From the NCBI RefSeq assembly GCF_030263935.1, contig NZ_CP127162.1, positions 4,678,001 to 4,742,000 of the forward strand: a stretch of 64,000 bases of DNA. The letters are read 5' to 3'. The notes below the pieces were generated by a model that was not told the DNA's origin, ran no database searches, and was given only the letters and a program-made list of their open reading frames with translations. Shown piece after piece: positions 63,751 to 64,000 of the stretch (the stretch's first letter is position 1; every line of letters starts with the position of its first letter). The DNA is from Paenibacillus polygoni. GTDB taxonomy: Bacteria > Bacillota > Bacilli > Paenibacillales > Paenibacillaceae. A program made the position numbers and the translations under genes.

Positions 63751-64000
63751 TTATCTGCGATTCGCTACCTTATCCCACTCTTTATCGAGTTTGGCTAGAT
63801 ACGCGTCAATATCTCCATTTTGCAAAAACTCCTGTACGATGGAATTGAGCTCTACTGCCGAAGGAATATAGTGATCGGCAAAGTCTGTGACTTGTCCTTT
63901 TTCGATGTAAGGAATTACACCCGCGACACTTGGGTCCTCCTGCTTTACACCCTCTACAGCAGAAAATAAATTCTGTTCTGTAATGTACTGTTTAATGTTG
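63751..64000 (-). CDS. Sugar ABC binding protein, C-terminal part (cut by window edge)
   Basis: Only the last 82 codons are seen, ending at TAA (63751-63753). The fragment runs NIKQYITEQNLFSAVEG, IPYIEKGQVTDFADHYIPSA, and LAKLDKEWDKVANRR, which is the usual C-terminal helix layout of family 1 solute-binding proteins. It heads the operon with the two permeases that follow. The N-terminus, with the expected lipobox, is outside the window. Confidence 0.82.
   Translation of the reverse strand, partial: NIKQYITEQNLFSAVEGVKQEDPSVAGVIPYIEKGQVTDFADHYIPSAVELNSIVQEFLQNGDIDAYLAKLDKEWDKVANRR

Overview
The window looks like a chromosomal segment of a low-to-mid GC Bacillota, most likely a Paenibacillus or close relative. 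This is inferred from AGGAGG-type ribosome binding sites, lipoteichoic acid synthase, TagO, AbrB- and LrgAB/CidAB-type genes, and four separate sugar-type or COG2984-type ABC transport systems. No rRNA, tRNA, CRISPR array or prophage was seen. One complete IS3-family element is present.

Layout. 1-7.4 kb: the start of uxaC (minus strand, with a cre-like site), an isolated pyrKD pair, an MBL-fold hydrolase with a small membrane protein, a PD-(D/E)XK/XPD helicase fusion, a 58-residue membrane peptide and an HmoB-like haem monooxygenase. A gene-free, T-rich repetitive stretch follows. 7.4-12.4 kb: an LtaS-family synthase, a cidR/cidAB-type locus with a clear LysR operator, and an AbrB-zinc knuckle-HTH fusion. 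12.4-18.7 kb: glycerol catabolism (glpK, a leader hairpin, glpD, a Gfo/Idh/MocA oxidoreductase) divergent from a GlcNAc-type PTS transporter. 18.8-25 kb: a sugar ABC transporter and a gluconokinase-like kinase, separated by the IS3 element (4-bp target duplication AAAG). 25-34 kb (minus strand): a sugar ABC transporter, then about 1 kb of tandem hairpin repeats, then DUF4127-type protein, NanE, an RpiR/MurR regulator and an FAD oxidoreductase. This reads as an amino-sugar or ManNAc-type uptake and catabolism locus. 34-42 kb: a YhgE/Pip membrane protein, a small exported protein, TagO, and an ABC exporter with a two-component system in which the permease gene is frameshifted.

42-55.5 kb is the most unusual part. 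It holds six genes that look like a protein-glycosylation set: a TPR-like protein of unknown function, GT2, GT4, and three large GT2-TPR fusions. These lie beside a Thr-rich protein built from eighteen 13-residue and eight 8-residue repeats, and two paralogous small surface-like proteins. A cell-surface or spore-surface glycoprotein system is the natural reading, but it is inference. 55.5-64 kb: an OmpR-type HTH/TPR regulator with an apparent frameshift, a COG2984-type (TrpXYZ-like) ABC transporter preceded by a promoter-leader-terminator that looks like an attenuator, trhO with a SufR-like regulator, and the end of another sugar ABC operon running off the right edge.

Start codons were re-chosen by ribosome binding site for many genes. 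Two single-base frame disruptions (about 40530 and 56639) may be true lesions or sequence errors.
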